Shown here in pieces: positions 45,671 to 54,118 of a stretch of DNA of 64,000 nt. Where the stretch lies: the NCBI RefSeq assembly GCF_004365705.1, contig NZ_SOBN01000001.1, positions 3,334,001-3,398,000 of the forward strand, in the 5' to 3' direction. The notes below the pieces were generated by a model that saw only the letters and a program-made list of their open reading frames with translations, was not told the origin of the DNA and searched no databases. The stretch's first letter is position 1. Every line of letters begins with the position of its first letter. Source of the DNA: Streptomyces sp. 846.5 (lineage in GTDB: Bacteria; Actinomycetota; Actinomycetes; Streptomycetales; Streptomycetaceae). The translations under genes and the position numbers were made by a program.

Positions 45671-46891
45671 CTACTGCAACCGCCTCGCCCCCGCCGAGGG
45701 AACGGCGGTGAAGGCCCGCGGCTCGATCCACCCCTGCGCGGCGAACGCGCTGGTCACCGCTGCTGCGACGGCTTCCGCACCCGCCTTCTCGACGAGGGCG
45801 ATGATGGAGCCGCCGAAGCCGCCGCCGGTCATCCGCGCGCCCAGCGCACCGGTCGCGACCGCGGTGTCGACCGCAAGGTCCGTCTCGGCGCAGGAGATCC
45901 GGTAGTCGTCGCGCATCGACGCGTGCCCCTCGGTGAGCAGCGGGCCGATGGCCCGCAGCTCACCGGCGTCCAGCAGTGCGGTGACCTGCTCGACCCGGGC
46001 GTCCTCGGTGACGATGTGCCGGACCAGGGCGCGCAGGCCGTCGTCCGGCAGCCGCTCCAGGGCGGCGTCCAGGTCGGCGTAGGGGAGGTCGCGCAGGGCG
46101 GGCAGGCCCAGGATCGCCGCCGCCTTCTCGCAGCCCCTGCGGCGTTCGGCGTAGGCGCCGTCCGCGTGGGCGTGCTTGACCTGGGTGTCGATGACCAGCA
46201 GCACCAGGCCGGCCCCGGCCAGGTCGAGCGGGACCTGGCGGGTCCTGCCCTCGGCCGGGTCGATGCTGCGGACGTCGACGAAGAGGGCGGCGCCCTCCGC
46301 GCAGCAGCTGGAGGCGAGCTGGTCCAGGATGCCGCAGGGCACGCCGACGAACACGTTCTCGGCGTGCTGGCTGAGCAGCGCGAGCTGGGTGGGCGTCAGT
46401 CCGAGGCCGCAGAGGTCGTTGTAGGCGGCGGCGACGGCGCACTCCAGGGCGGCCGAGGAGGAGAGACCGGCGCCGACCGGGACGTCGCTGTCGAAGTACA
46501 GGTCGGCCCCGGGGACGTCGTGCCCGGCGTCGCGCAGCGCCCAGACCACCCCGGCGGGGTAGGCCGCCCAGCCCGGCACGGAGCCGGGGACCAGGTCGGA
46601 CAGGGCCAGCTCGGTGATCCCGGAACTGTCCGGGGACTGGGCGCTGTGCAGCCGCAGCACGCCGTCCCCGCGCAGCGAGGCGGCGAGGCGGGTGGCGTGC
46701 GGCAGGGCTATAGGGAGCATGAAGCCGTCGTTGTAGTCGGTGTGCTCACCGATGACGTTGACCCGCCCGGGGGCCTGCCAGACCACCTGCGGGGCGGTCC
46801 CGTACACGGACTCGTACCCCTTGGTGACAGCCTCGTGCACGGCCCTGTCTGTACCGCTGCTGACCGGGCCGGTCCCGTCCTGATCGGTCAC
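45671..46891 (-). CDS. galK: Galactokinase
   Basis: 406 residues from GTG 46891. GHMP-kinase signatures: the galactose motif GRVNVIGEHTDYNDG, the ATP loop PVGAGLSSSAALE, and MTGGGFGGSIIALV near the C-terminus. It phosphorylates galactose at C1. It is the last gene of galTEK, three bases after galE. Confidence 0.97.
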   Translation of the reverse strand: MTDQDGTGPVSSGTDRAVHEAVTKGYESVYGTAPQVVWQAPGRVNVIGEHTDYNDGFMLPIALPHATRLAASLRGDGVLRLHSAQSPDSSGITELALSDLVPGSVPGWAAYPAGVVWALRDAGHDVPGADLYFDSDVPVGAGLSSSAALECAVAAAYNDLCGLGLTPTQLALLSQHAENVFVGVPCGILDQLASSCCAEGAALFVDVRSIDPAEGRTRQVPLDLAGAGLVLLVIDTQVKHAHADGAYAERRRGCEKAAAILGLPALRDLPYADLDAALERLPDDGLRALVRHIVTEDARVEQVTALLDAGELRAIGPLLTEGHASMRDDYRISCAETDLAVDTAVATGALGARMTGGGFGGSIIALVEKAGAEAVAAAVTSAFAAQGWIEPRAFTAVPSAGARRLQ

Positions 46892-46894
46892 TGC

Positions 46895-47869
46895 TTACTC
46901 CTGTTCCAGTGCGAGGGCGAAGTTCCACGCGTCGGCGACGATCGCGTCGAGGTCGGTGCGGCGGGGGTTCCAGCCGAGCAGGGTGCGGGCCCGGGCGGCG
47001 GAGGCGACCAGCGCGGCGGGGTCGCCGGGGCGGCGCTCGGCCGTCACAGCCTTGATCTCGCGGCCGGTGACCCGGCGCACCGACTCGACGACCTCGCGGA
47101 CCGAGAAGCCGCTGCCGTTGCCGAGGTTGCAGATCAGGTGCTGTCCGGACTCGGCCGCGGCGAGGGCGAGCAGGTGCGCGTCGGCGAGGTCGGCGACGTG
47201 GATGTAGTCGCGGATGCAGGTGCCGTCGGGGGTGGGGTAGTCGTCGCCGTACACGGCGATGTGCGGGCGCTTGCCCAGGGCGGCCTGGATGACCAGCGGG
47301 ATCAGGTGCGACTCCGGGTCGTGGCGCTCGCCCTGGACGCCGTAGGCGCCGGCGACGTTGAAGTAGCGCAGCGAGACCGCGGCCAGGCCGTGGGCGTTCG
47401 CCTCGCTGGTGATCATGTGATCGACGGCGAGTTTGGTGGCGCCGTAGGGGTTGGTCGGCGCGGTGCGCGCGGTCTCCTCGATCGGGCTGACCTCGGGCTC
47501 GCCGTAGACGGCGGCGGTGGAGGAGAAGACCAGGCGGCGGACGTCGGCCTTGCGCATGGCGCTGAGCAGCTCCAGCGAGCCGGCGACGTTGTTGCGCCAG
47601 TACTTCTCCGGGTCCGCGACCGATTCGCCGACCTGGGAGCTGGCAGCGAAGTGCAGCACGCCGTCGAAGGAGCTGTCGAGGACGTCCGATGCGTCCTGGA
47701 TCCGGCCCTGGACGAACTCAGCGCCTGCCGGGACCGAGACGCGGTGCCCGGTGGAGAGGTCGTCCAGCACGACGACCTGGTGGCCGGCCTCCAGCAGGTG
47801 CGCGGCGACGACGCCGCCGACGTAGCCGGCGCCGCCGGTGACGAGATACTTCGCGGACTGGGGGGTCAT
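46895..47869 (-). CDS. galE: UDP-glucose 4-epimerase
   Basis: 324 residues from ATG 47869, which overlaps the galT stop in the arrangement ATGA. Extended [12 protein letters not shown] for NAD binding, [10 protein letters not shown], catalytic [15 protein letters not shown]. It interconverts UDP-galactose and UDP-glucose. The translational overlap with galT and the near-contact with galK show a coupled operon. Confidence 0.97.
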   Translation of the reverse strand: MTPQSAKYLVTGGAGYVGGVVAAHLLEAGHQVVVLDDLSTGHRVSVPAGAEFVQGRIQDASDVLDSSFDGVLHFAASSQVGESVADPEKYWRNNVAGSLELLSAMRKADVRRLVFSSTAAVYGEPEVSPIEETARTAPTNPYGATKLAVDHMITSEANAHGLAAVSLRYFNVAGAYGVQGERHDPESHLIPLVIQAALGKRPHIAVYGDDYPTPDGTCIRDYIHVADLADAHLLALAAAESGQHLICNLGNGSGFSVREVVESVRRVTGREIKAVTAERRPGDPAALVASAARARTLLGWNPRRTDLDAIVADAWNFALALEQE

Positions 47870-48981
47870 GAGGAGACCTCTCGTAGGCGCTTCGCCGCCG
47901 TCTCGGGCGACACGTCGTTGATGAACACGTCCATGCCGGATTCGGAGCCGGCCAGGAACTTGAGCTTGCCCACCGTACGACGGATCGTGAAGAGCTCCAT
48001 GTGAAGTGCCAGTTCTCCGCCTGTGCCGGGCAGGCCGGAGCGGACCGGGGCCTGGTGCCAGGCGGCGATGTAGGGCGTCTTGTTGGTCCCCGTACCATCC
48101 GCGTCGAACAGCAGGTCGAAGCGGCGCAGCAGGTCGAGGTAGACGGTGCAGAACTCGGCCCGCTCGGCGTCGTTGAGGGCGAGCAGGTCGCCGACCCTGC
48201 GGTTGGGGTAGAGGTGCACCTCGTAGGGCCAGTGCGCGGCGTAGGGGACGAACGCGGTCCAGTGCTCCCCGGCGACGACGACCCGGTCGCCCTCGGCGCG
48301 CTCGGCGGCGAGCAGGTCGTCGAAGAGGTTGCGTCCGGTGCGCCTGCGGTGGGCGGCGGCGCTGGCGAGCATGCGCTCGGTGCGCGGGGTGACGAAGGGG
48401 TAGGCGTAGATCTGGCCGTGCGGGTGGCCGAGGGTGACGCCGATCTCCTCGCCGCGGTTCTCGAAGCAGAACACCTGCTCGACGCCGGGGATCGCGGACA
48501 GTTCGGCGGTCCGGTCGGTCCAGGCCTCCAGGACCAGGCCGACCTGGGCGGGGGTGAGGTCGGCGAAGGAGGAGTCGTGGTCGGAGGTGAAGCAGACCAC
48601 CTCGCAGCGGCCGTTGCCGGGGCGGGCGTGGTGCGGCAGCGTGCCGGTGACGGTGTCGGGAGCGCCGACGGCCGACGTGGTGAGCGAGGGGAAGCGGTTC
48701 TCGAAGACCACGACGTCGTAGTCGGGCGCAGGGATCTCGCTGAGCCGTCCGTCCCGGGAGGGGCAGAGCGGACACTCGTCCGCCGGCGGGTGGTAGATCC
48801 GTCCCTGCCTGTGCGAGGCGATGACGACCCACTCGTCGAGCAGCGGGTCGTAGCGGATCTCCGAGGAGGTGGCGGTGGCGTCGAGCGGCCGCAGGTCAGG
48901 GTTGTCGCGGACCGTGTCGTCACGGGAGTCGTAGTAGATCAACTCGCGGCCGTCGGCCATCCGAGTGCTGGTCTTCTTCAC
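47866..48981 (-). CDS. galT: Galactose-1-phosphate uridylyltransferase
   Basis: 371 residues from the GTG at 48981, preferred because GGAG lies six bases upstream (an ATG four codons earlier would place that GGAG inside the gene). HIT-superfamily features: zinc ligands in DECPLCP, the uridylyl-binding region [10 protein letters not shown], and the active-site [12 protein letters not shown] with the nucleophilic His. It transfers UMP between glucose and galactose. First gene of galTEK. Confidence 0.96.
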   Translation of the reverse strand: MKKTSTRMADGRELIYYDSRDDTVRDNPDLRPLDATATSSEIRYDPLLDEWVVIASHRQGRIYHPPADECPLCPSRDGRLSEIPAPDYDVVVFENRFPSLTTSAVGAPDTVTGTLPHHARPGNGRCEVVCFTSDHDSSFADLTPAQVGLVLEAWTDRTAELSAIPGVEQVFCFENRGEEIGVTLGHPHGQIYAYPFVTPRTERMLASAAAHRRRTGRNLFDDLLAAERAEGDRVVVAGEHWTAFVPYAAHWPYEVHLYPNRRVGDLLALNDAERAEFCTVYLDLLRRFDLLFDADGTGTNKTPYIAAWHQAPVRSGLPGTGGELALHMELFTIRRTVGKLKFLAGSESGMDVFINDVSPETAAKRLREVSS

Positions 48982-49024
48982 TACTCGCTCCATTTTTCAC
49001 ACTACGACGGACACCCCTTACCAA

Positions 49025-49054
49025 CATATTCAAACACAACACATCATGAGTCAA
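49025..49054 (-). promoter_or_regulatory. Candidate galT promoter
   Basis: On the minus strand TTGACT (49054-49049), 18 bases, AATATG (49030-49025), in AT-rich sequence 44 bases before the galT start. This spacer is the only unusually AT-rich stretch near the operon. No strong palindrome for a sugar repressor is visible. Confidence 0.4.
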
Positions 49055-49109
49055 CAGCCCAAGCGAACTATGACCTTCAAACTCGCTTGCCGGCGTCACT
49101 CGTCCTGCG

Positions 49110-49781
49110 TCACTCGTCCTGCGCGACGCGTTCCAGCAGTCCGGTACGGGCCGCCACGGCCGCCGCCTCCAGCCGGGTCCGGGCGCCGAGCTTCATCAGC
49201 ACCCGCTGCACATGCGTCCGCGCGGTGCTGGGGGCGATGGACATACCCACCGCGATCTCCTTGGTGTCCTCCCCCTCGGCGATCCGCATCAGCACCTGCA
49301 CCTCGCGCCGGGTCAGCAGCCGCAGCAGCCGCAGCGCCTCGTCGTCCGGCTCGGCCGACGGACGCAGCAGATGCTGGAACGCCGCCTGCAGCAGCTCCGG
49401 AGCCACCGCGGCCTCCCCCGCCCTGACCCTGGTCAATGCGCGCTCCACCACCTCGATCCGCTCGTCCTGCCGGACGTACCCGGCCGCGCCGGCTCCGAAG
49501 GCGGCAGCCACCCCGCCCAGGCTCGCCACGCCTCCCATCACCACGATGCCCACCTCGGGACGCTCGCGCCGGATCCGGCGCACCGCGTCGAACGACGCCG
49601 CATCCTCCGGGTGCGCGACCCCCAGCAGGCACACCTCCGGGCGCCGGTGCAGCACCAGCTCCGCCGCCGCACCCACCGGGGTGCCCACCGCGAGGATCCG
49701 GTGCCCCCTCAGCTGCAGTGCGGTCGCCAGTGCCTCCGCCAGCAGTCTGTGGTCGTCGACGACCACGAGCCGCACTCCCAC
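49110..49781 (-). CDS. NarL/LuxR-type regulator with a pseudo-receiver domain
   Basis: 223 residues. The receiver keeps the first acidic pair (VVVDDHRLLAEAL), but the phosphoacceptor Asp is missing: VCLLGVAHPE instead of the usual LLDV. The Thr position reads MGGV and the Lys position is Arg-Gln (GYVRQDE), so phosphorylation is unlikely. The LuxR helix-turn-helix is intact (LTRREVQVLMRIAEGEDTKEIAVGMSIAPSTARTH). It lies upstream of galT on the same strand, 128 bases away. A 14-base tandem duplication spans its stop codon. It probably works without a kinase, by ligand or protein binding. Confidence 0.9.
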   Translation of the reverse strand: MGVRLVVVDDHRLLAEALATALQLRGHRILAVGTPVGAAAELVLHRRPEVCLLGVAHPEDAASFDAVRRIRRERPEVGIVVMGGVASLGGVAAAFGAGAAGYVRQDERIEVVERALTRVRAGEAAVAPELLQAAFQHLLRPSAEPDDEALRLLRLLTRREVQVLMRIAEGEDTKEIAVGMSIAPSTARTHVQRVLMKLGARTRLEAAAVAARTGLLERVAQDE

Positions 49782-49898
49782 GATTCCCCCTAGAGGTGAC
49801 GCATTCGGTGTGACGCACCATCACAACCCATGCCGTACACGTACCGCCAGCATGCCGCGCGGCGGAAGCCCCTGGACAGGTGCAGGCAAACTGGTGTT

Positions 49899-50546
49899 AT
49901 GCACTCCGCACCCCAGCACCTCGTCGACGAGGCCGTCCGTCTGCTCGACCGGCCGGGCCGGCGGCTCCTCGGCCTGTGCGGGCCGCCGGGGGCCGGCAAG
50001 TCCACGCTCGCGGCCGCGCTGCTCCGGGGCGTGGACGACAGGCTGGGCCCCGGAACGGCGGCGCTGCTGCCGCTGGACGGCTTCCACCTGTCCCACGCCC
50101 AGCTGGAACGGCTCGGCCTGGCCGACCGCAAGGGCTCCGCGCCGAGCTTCGACGTCCAGGGCTACCTGGCGCTGCTGCACCGCGTCGGCACCGGCGCGGA
50201 GGCGGCCGACCACGACGTCTACGCCCCCGACTACGACCGCCTGCTGCACGAGCCGGTCGCGGCCCGGCACGTCATCGCCCCCGGCGTCCGGCTGGTCATC
50301 ACCGAGGGCAACTACCTCGGGCTGGACCAGCCCGGCTGGTGCGACGCCGCCGCCCTGCTGGACCAGCTCTGGTACGTGGACGCCCCGGACGCCCTGCGCG
50401 AACAGCGGCTCGGCCGCCGTCACCGACGCAACGGCTCGTCGACGACCCGGGCCAGATCCCGCGTCGAGGGCAACGACCGCCCCAACGGCGACCTGGTGAA
50501 ATCCGTCCCCACCGGCCGCTACGACCTCGTGGTGCCCGGCATGTGA
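49899..50546 (+). CDS. P-loop nucleoside/nucleotide-kinase-like protein
   Basis: 215 residues from ATG 49899. Walker A GPPGAGKST (about residues 31-39), then LPLDGFHLSHAQLERLGLADRKGSAPSFD and EGNYLGLDQPGW, the pattern of uridine-kinase/pantothenate-kinase-like (YfdC/FrcK) proteins. The substrate is not determinable by reading: uridine, a sugar or another small alcohol are all options. A strong terminator follows the stop. The RBS is weak, so the start is moderately certain. Confidence 0.85.
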   Translation: MHSAPQHLVDEAVRLLDRPGRRLLGLCGPPGAGKSTLAAALLRGVDDRLGPGTAALLPLDGFHLSHAQLERLGLADRKGSAPSFDVQGYLALLHRVGTGAEAADHDVYAPDYDRLLHEPVAARHVIAPGVRLVITEGNYLGLDQPGWCDAAALLDQLWYVDAPDALREQRLGRRHRRNGSSTTRARSRVEGNDRPNGDLVKSVPTGRYDLVVPGM

Positions 50547-50582
50547 GCGTGCGTCACCTGCGCTTTCGTCGCCCAGAACGTC

Positions 50583-50613
50583 GAAGGCCCCCCGCCAGCG
50601 GCGGGGGGCCTTC
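50583..50613 (+). terminator. Intrinsic terminator after the kinase gene
   Basis: GAAGGCCCCCCGCC and GGCGGGGGGCCTTC, perfect 14-base arms around AGC, 37 bases after the stop codon and just before tRNA-Thr on the other strand. It can also end the tRNA transcript. Confidence 0.9.
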
Positions 50614-50624
50614 GGTTCTGCTGG

Positions 50625-50697
50625 AGCCCCCATGCGGAATCGAACCGCAGACCTTCTCCTTACCATGGAGACGCTCTACCGACTGAGCTATAGGGGC
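50625..50697 (-). tRNA. tRNA-Thr (anticodon GGT)
   Basis: 73 bases without encoded CCA. Acceptor GCCCCTA/TGGGGGC (one T-G wobble), D arm with AGCTCAGTCGGTAGAGC, anticodon loop ATGGTAA giving GGT, T loop TTCGATT. The 5' end faces the DUF1023 hydrolase gene. Confidence 0.96.
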
Positions 50698-50762
50698 GAA
50701 CGAGGAAGACAATACCTGGTCACCGCCCCAGCATCAAAATCCACTCCCGCGCGGGTCCGCAG

Positions 50763-52280
50763 TCACCGCGACGGCCTGGTGATCACGGCGGCGAGGGCCG
50801 CCAGGGTGGGACTTCCGGGGTCGAGGTAGTGGGAGTGCGGGGCGCCGTCGGGGCCGTCCTCGGCCGGGAGCAGCCGGGCCCCGAAGGCAGGGGCGGCGGG
50901 TCGGGTGCCGAACCAGCCCTGGGCATGGCTCTCGGCCCGGAGTTGGACGGGGAGCAGCGCCCCCGGGGCGTGTCCTGCGAGCAGGGAAGCCAGCAGCCGC
51001 GACGGAGCCGGAAGCCGCTCGGTGACCGGGTCGCCAGGGGCCGCCGCGACCCAGACATGGCCCGGCGGCACACCGAGCTGCTCCGCGCGGACCGCCCCCG
51101 TCCCCGGGCTGCCGAGCAGGACGATCTCGTCGGCGGCGATCCCGCCGGGCCGCTGGGCGGCCTTGCCGACCAGCAGCGAGCCATAGCTGTGACCGATCGC
51201 GGTGAGATGTGGCGGAGCGCCCCGAGCGGTGGCGCGCAGCCCCGCCAGAAAGCGTCCGTACCCGGCTGCCCCGGCCACGGCCCGGGCGGTCGACGCACCT
51301 TCCGGCAATCCGGACGGAGGGTCGTACCCGAGCCAGACAACGGCGGCGACCGGCCGCGAGCAGGGAGCCAGCACCGCTGCGGCGTCGTGGACGGCCAGCG
51401 CACGAACCCCGTCCTTCCCTGCGACGTCGGCCAGAGTTGTCCCCATTCCGGGGACATACACGGCGACGTCAGCGGCCCGGTCCGGATCGCCGAAGGCGAG
51501 CACGGCGCGCCCCTGGCCCTCAGTGCCGATCGCAAGCAGCAGCGCAGGCGGGAACAGACCCTCCTGCCGCCGCAGCCGCTCCCTGACGGCGGTCAGAGCA
51601 TCGCGGCGGGAGACGTCCCCGTCCGTGTCGATGAGGCAGTCGAGCAGGACGCGGTTGGCGCGGTCCCGGTCCGTGCACGGGACACCATCCAGACCGCCGA
51701 TGAGCTCGGACGCATCAGCGATGATCATCTCCCGCTCGTCGCGGCTCAGTTGCTGCCACCAGTCGCGGACCTGGGTGGGCGTGCTACCGCTCGGAGGCAG
51801 CGCACCGGCCACCAGGGCGGTCGCGGAGGCGAGTTGCGCGGCAGCAACGTGCAGATCCAGCGCGCTGCCGTCACGGGCCTGCGCGGCCGAGCGCAGCAGC
51901 TCGGCCGCACAGCGCTCGTCGACCTCCGTCGCCCGCGCCATTGCGGCCACGAGAGCAGGTGCGCCCGCAGGGTGACCGTCATCGAGCACGGCACCCACCG
52001 CGCCGCTCGCCTCCCGTAACTCCTCCGCGTACTGAGCCAGCAGCATGGCCAGCCCCTGCATCTGCTCCCCCGCCGCGATCAGCCGCAACCGGTCGGCGTC
52101 GACGGCAAGCCCGGCCCGTAGGGCCGCCTGCCCCTGCCACGCCTCCCCGGTGGCGCAGCGGGCCCCGGTCACCACGGCGGCCTGCTCGGCGAACTCCCTC
52201 GACAACGCGTCACAGGCGCTGCCCGCAGCGACCATGGCCCCGACCGGCACCGAGGCCACCTGCCGTGGCCCCGGGCTCAC
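50763..52280 (-). CDS. DUF1023-type alpha/beta hydrolase of the type VII-associated group
   Basis: 505 residues from GTG 52280, whose GTGA overlaps the WXG-like gene's stop. The N-terminal ~180 residues are helical and resemble WXG/EspG-partner helices. The C-terminal ~280 residues form a DUF1023 alpha/beta hydrolase: VAVYVPGMGTTL, VAAVVWLGYDPPSG, nucleophile elbow AIGHSYGS, and a His near the C-terminus (PHSHYLDPGS). Proteins of this plan are typical actinobacterial type VII secretion-linked effectors or lipases. There is no classical signal peptide, consistent with co-secretion with the small partner. Confidence 0.85.
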   Translation of the reverse strand: MSPGPRQVASVPVGAMVAAGSACDALSREFAEQAAVVTGARCATGEAWQGQAALRAGLAVDADRLRLIAAGEQMQGLAMLLAQYAEELREASGAVGAVLDDGHPAGAPALVAAMARATEVDERCAAELLRSAAQARDGSALDLHVAAAQLASATALVAGALPPSGSTPTQVRDWWQQLSRDEREMIIADASELIGGLDGVPCTDRDRANRVLLDCLIDTDGDVSRRDALTAVRERLRRQEGLFPPALLLAIGTEGQGRAVLAFGDPDRAADVAVYVPGMGTTLADVAGKDGVRALAVHDAAAVLAPCSRPVAAVVWLGYDPPSGLPEGASTARAVAGAAGYGRFLAGLRATARGAPPHLTAIGHSYGSLLVGKAAQRPGGIAADEIVLLGSPGTGAVRAEQLGVPPGHVWVAAAPGDPVTERLPAPSRLLASLLAGHAPGALLPVQLRAESHAQGWFGTRPAAPAFGARLLPAEDGPDGAPHSHYLDPGSPTLAALAAVITRPSR

Positions 52281-52600
52281 GGCAGCACCGCCCGCATCGA
52301 GAACACGTCCCGCACCGCCGCGTCAGCCTCCCGGTAGTTCCGCGCCGTGGCCCGCAATCGCTCGCCATGCCCGTCCAACCCCGCCACCAGCGCAGCCAGC
52401 CGAGCCGCCCAGGCCGCCGCCCACTCCTCCAACGCAGCCCCCGTCCGCCACCCCGCAAGGGCACCCCCCGCCGCCGCAACCTCCCCGAGCCGACCCCGTA
52501 CCGCCGACTCGACCCGGAACGCCGCCGAGTTGAGCGCCCGCGCCTCCTCCTCCAACACCCCGGGCCGAACCACCAGCCCAGCGCCTTTGATGCCCTCCAT
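52277..52600 (-). CDS. Small WXG100-like protein
   Basis: 107 residues from ATG 52600 (GAGGGGG six bases upstream). An all-helical hairpin with a central GWRTGAALEEW, that is W-x-T-G in the position of the WXG turn, and a long second helix ending in YREADAAVRDVF (a YxxxD/E-type export signature). It overlaps the DUF1023 gene by four bases, so the two are made together and probably exported as a pair. Confidence 0.75.
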   Translation of the reverse strand: MEGIKGAGLVVRPGVLEEEARALNSAAFRVESAVRGRLGEVAAAGGALAGWRTGAALEEWAAAWAARLAALVAGLDGHGERLRATARNYREADAAVRDVFSMRAVLP

Positions 52601-52765
52601 GACAACCCCCTCTTGCCGTGACATTCCGTCACCAAGAAGGATAGAAAGCAACGGAGAGTGATAGGCCGATTCGCCTTCTCTTCACCCCAACGAGTGAGCC
52701 CAGCCCAGCGACAAGGGTTGGCTCACTGCAGGTGTCGAACAGTCAGCGGGAGCAGCCGCGGGTCG

Positions 52766-54076
52766 TTACTGCCGATACGGATCGGGGATGTGGCCGTACG
52801 GGTTGGACGGGGCGGAGGGCGGCGGTGGGGGGCCCGGGCGCTTGTTGTTGCGGCGCCGCGTGAAGATGAAAGCAGCGACTGCACCGAGGACGACCACGAT
52901 GCCCGCACTGATGCCGATGAACAGTCCGGTGCTGCTGGACTTCTTCGCGGCCGCCTGCGGTGCGGCCGGTGCGCTCGCAGCGGGGGTACCCGAGGCGACG
53001 GGCGCGGCGGCGCTCGCGCTCGGGGTAGCGGAACTGCCGTCCGTGGCCTGCGAGGTCAGCGGGTTGACGTTGGCCGGGCCGGGGTCACCGGGGCTGGTGA
53101 GGGCGATCCGGGGACGGATGATGCCGTAGCCGTAATACGGGTCCTGGACACCGGGCTTGTCGCCCTGGCTGGCCGTGTTCTTGAGGACCAGGAGCACTTG
53201 GTTCGCGGTCCAGGACGGATGGGCGGACCAAAGGAGGGCAGCGGAGGCAGAGAAGATTGCAGCGGCATCGCTGGTACCGCTGGAGGAGCAGTAGCCGCTG
53301 GGACCGTTGCACACGTTAACCATGTTGTCGCCGGGGGCAGTGAAATCCACCTGAGAGCCGTACTCGGAATACGAGGCAACCTGGCTCTTCTCATTGATGG
53401 AGCCAACCGCCGCCACCCCAGGATAGCCAGCCGGATAGTTGACTGGATTGCCTACTTTGGCCCAGTTGCCAACAGCAGCGACAACCAACTTGCCCTTGCC
53501 AAGCGCATAGTTCACAGCACTGCGAACACTGGCCACGTCCTCCATCTGCCCTTGAGAGAGGCTGATGATCTGGGCATTACTATCCGCAGCGGCCCTGATG
53601 GCGTTGGTCAACTGTGGAGAGTAATTCGCGGAGTAAGCCGCCTCATTGTCCCCTTTTCCGACAACCCGCAGCGGAAGAATCTTCACGCCTGGGGCCAGTC
53701 CGTACATGCCCTGGCCGCTAAGCCCCTTCCCCGTGCCAGCGATCAGGCTGGCCATAGCCGTACCGTGACTGTCCTTATCCACATCCGTGATGGCACCACC
53801 GGACAGCCCGGAGAAATTCTGGCCCGGCAGGACTTGACCCACCAGGTCCGGATGGCTTGCATTCACGCCACTGTCGATCAACGCAACGGTGATGCCCTTG
53901 CCTGTCGAGACCGGCCACATCTGATCGGTCGCGTGCATGCTCGTGAGCCACCACTCCTTGGCTCGGACGTCAAGGCTCGCAGCCTGCGCCGGCGCCGCGC
54001 TGCCCATAAGCAGCGCGGCCACCGCACAGAACGCTGCGATGGCAGGAGGCACCATTCGTCCGCCGGACCGTGCCAC
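52766..54076 (-). CDS. mycP: Mycosin (S8 subtilisin-like, type VII secretion protease)
   Basis: 436 residues from the GTG at 54076 (AAGGAG six bases upstream). Signal peptide to about residue 33 (APAQA), subtilisin domain with Asp68 (ALIDSG), His104 (DSHGTAMAS), Asn204 (AAVGN) and Ser269 (GTSDAAA), then a Ser/Ala/Pro linker, one membrane helix (TGLFIGISAGIVVVLGAVAAFIF) and a basic, Pro-rich cytoplasmic tail. This is the MycP architecture, the protease bound to ESX/type VII machines. No EccB, EccC, EccD or EccE is in the window. Confidence 0.92.
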   Translation of the reverse strand: MARSGGRMVPPAIAAFCAVAALLMGSAAPAQAASLDVRAKEWWLTSMHATDQMWPVSTGKGITVALIDSGVNASHPDLVGQVLPGQNFSGLSGGAITDVDKDSHGTAMASLIAGTGKGLSGQGMYGLAPGVKILPLRVVGKGDNEAAYSANYSPQLTNAIRAAADSNAQIISLSQGQMEDVASVRSAVNYALGKGKLVVAAVGNWAKVGNPVNYPAGYPGVAAVGSINEKSQVASYSEYGSQVDFTAPGDNMVNVCNGPSGYCSSSGTSDAAAIFSASAALLWSAHPSWTANQVLLVLKNTASQGDKPGVQDPYYGYGIIRPRIALTSPGDPGPANVNPLTSQATDGSSATPSASAAAPVASGTPAASAPAAPQAAAKKSSSTGLFIGISAGIVVVLGAVAAFIFTRRRNNKRPGPPPPPSAPSNPYGHIPDPYRQ

Positions 54077-54118
54077 TGTGCTCTCCTTGCCCTCGCGCTT
54101 GATCATCCGTTCAAGAAC

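Noticed and set aside
50625-50697. tRNA-Thr as attachment site for the type VII cluster
   Set aside because: The cluster is on the 5' side of the tRNA, no integrase is present, and no repeat of the tRNA 3' end was noticed.
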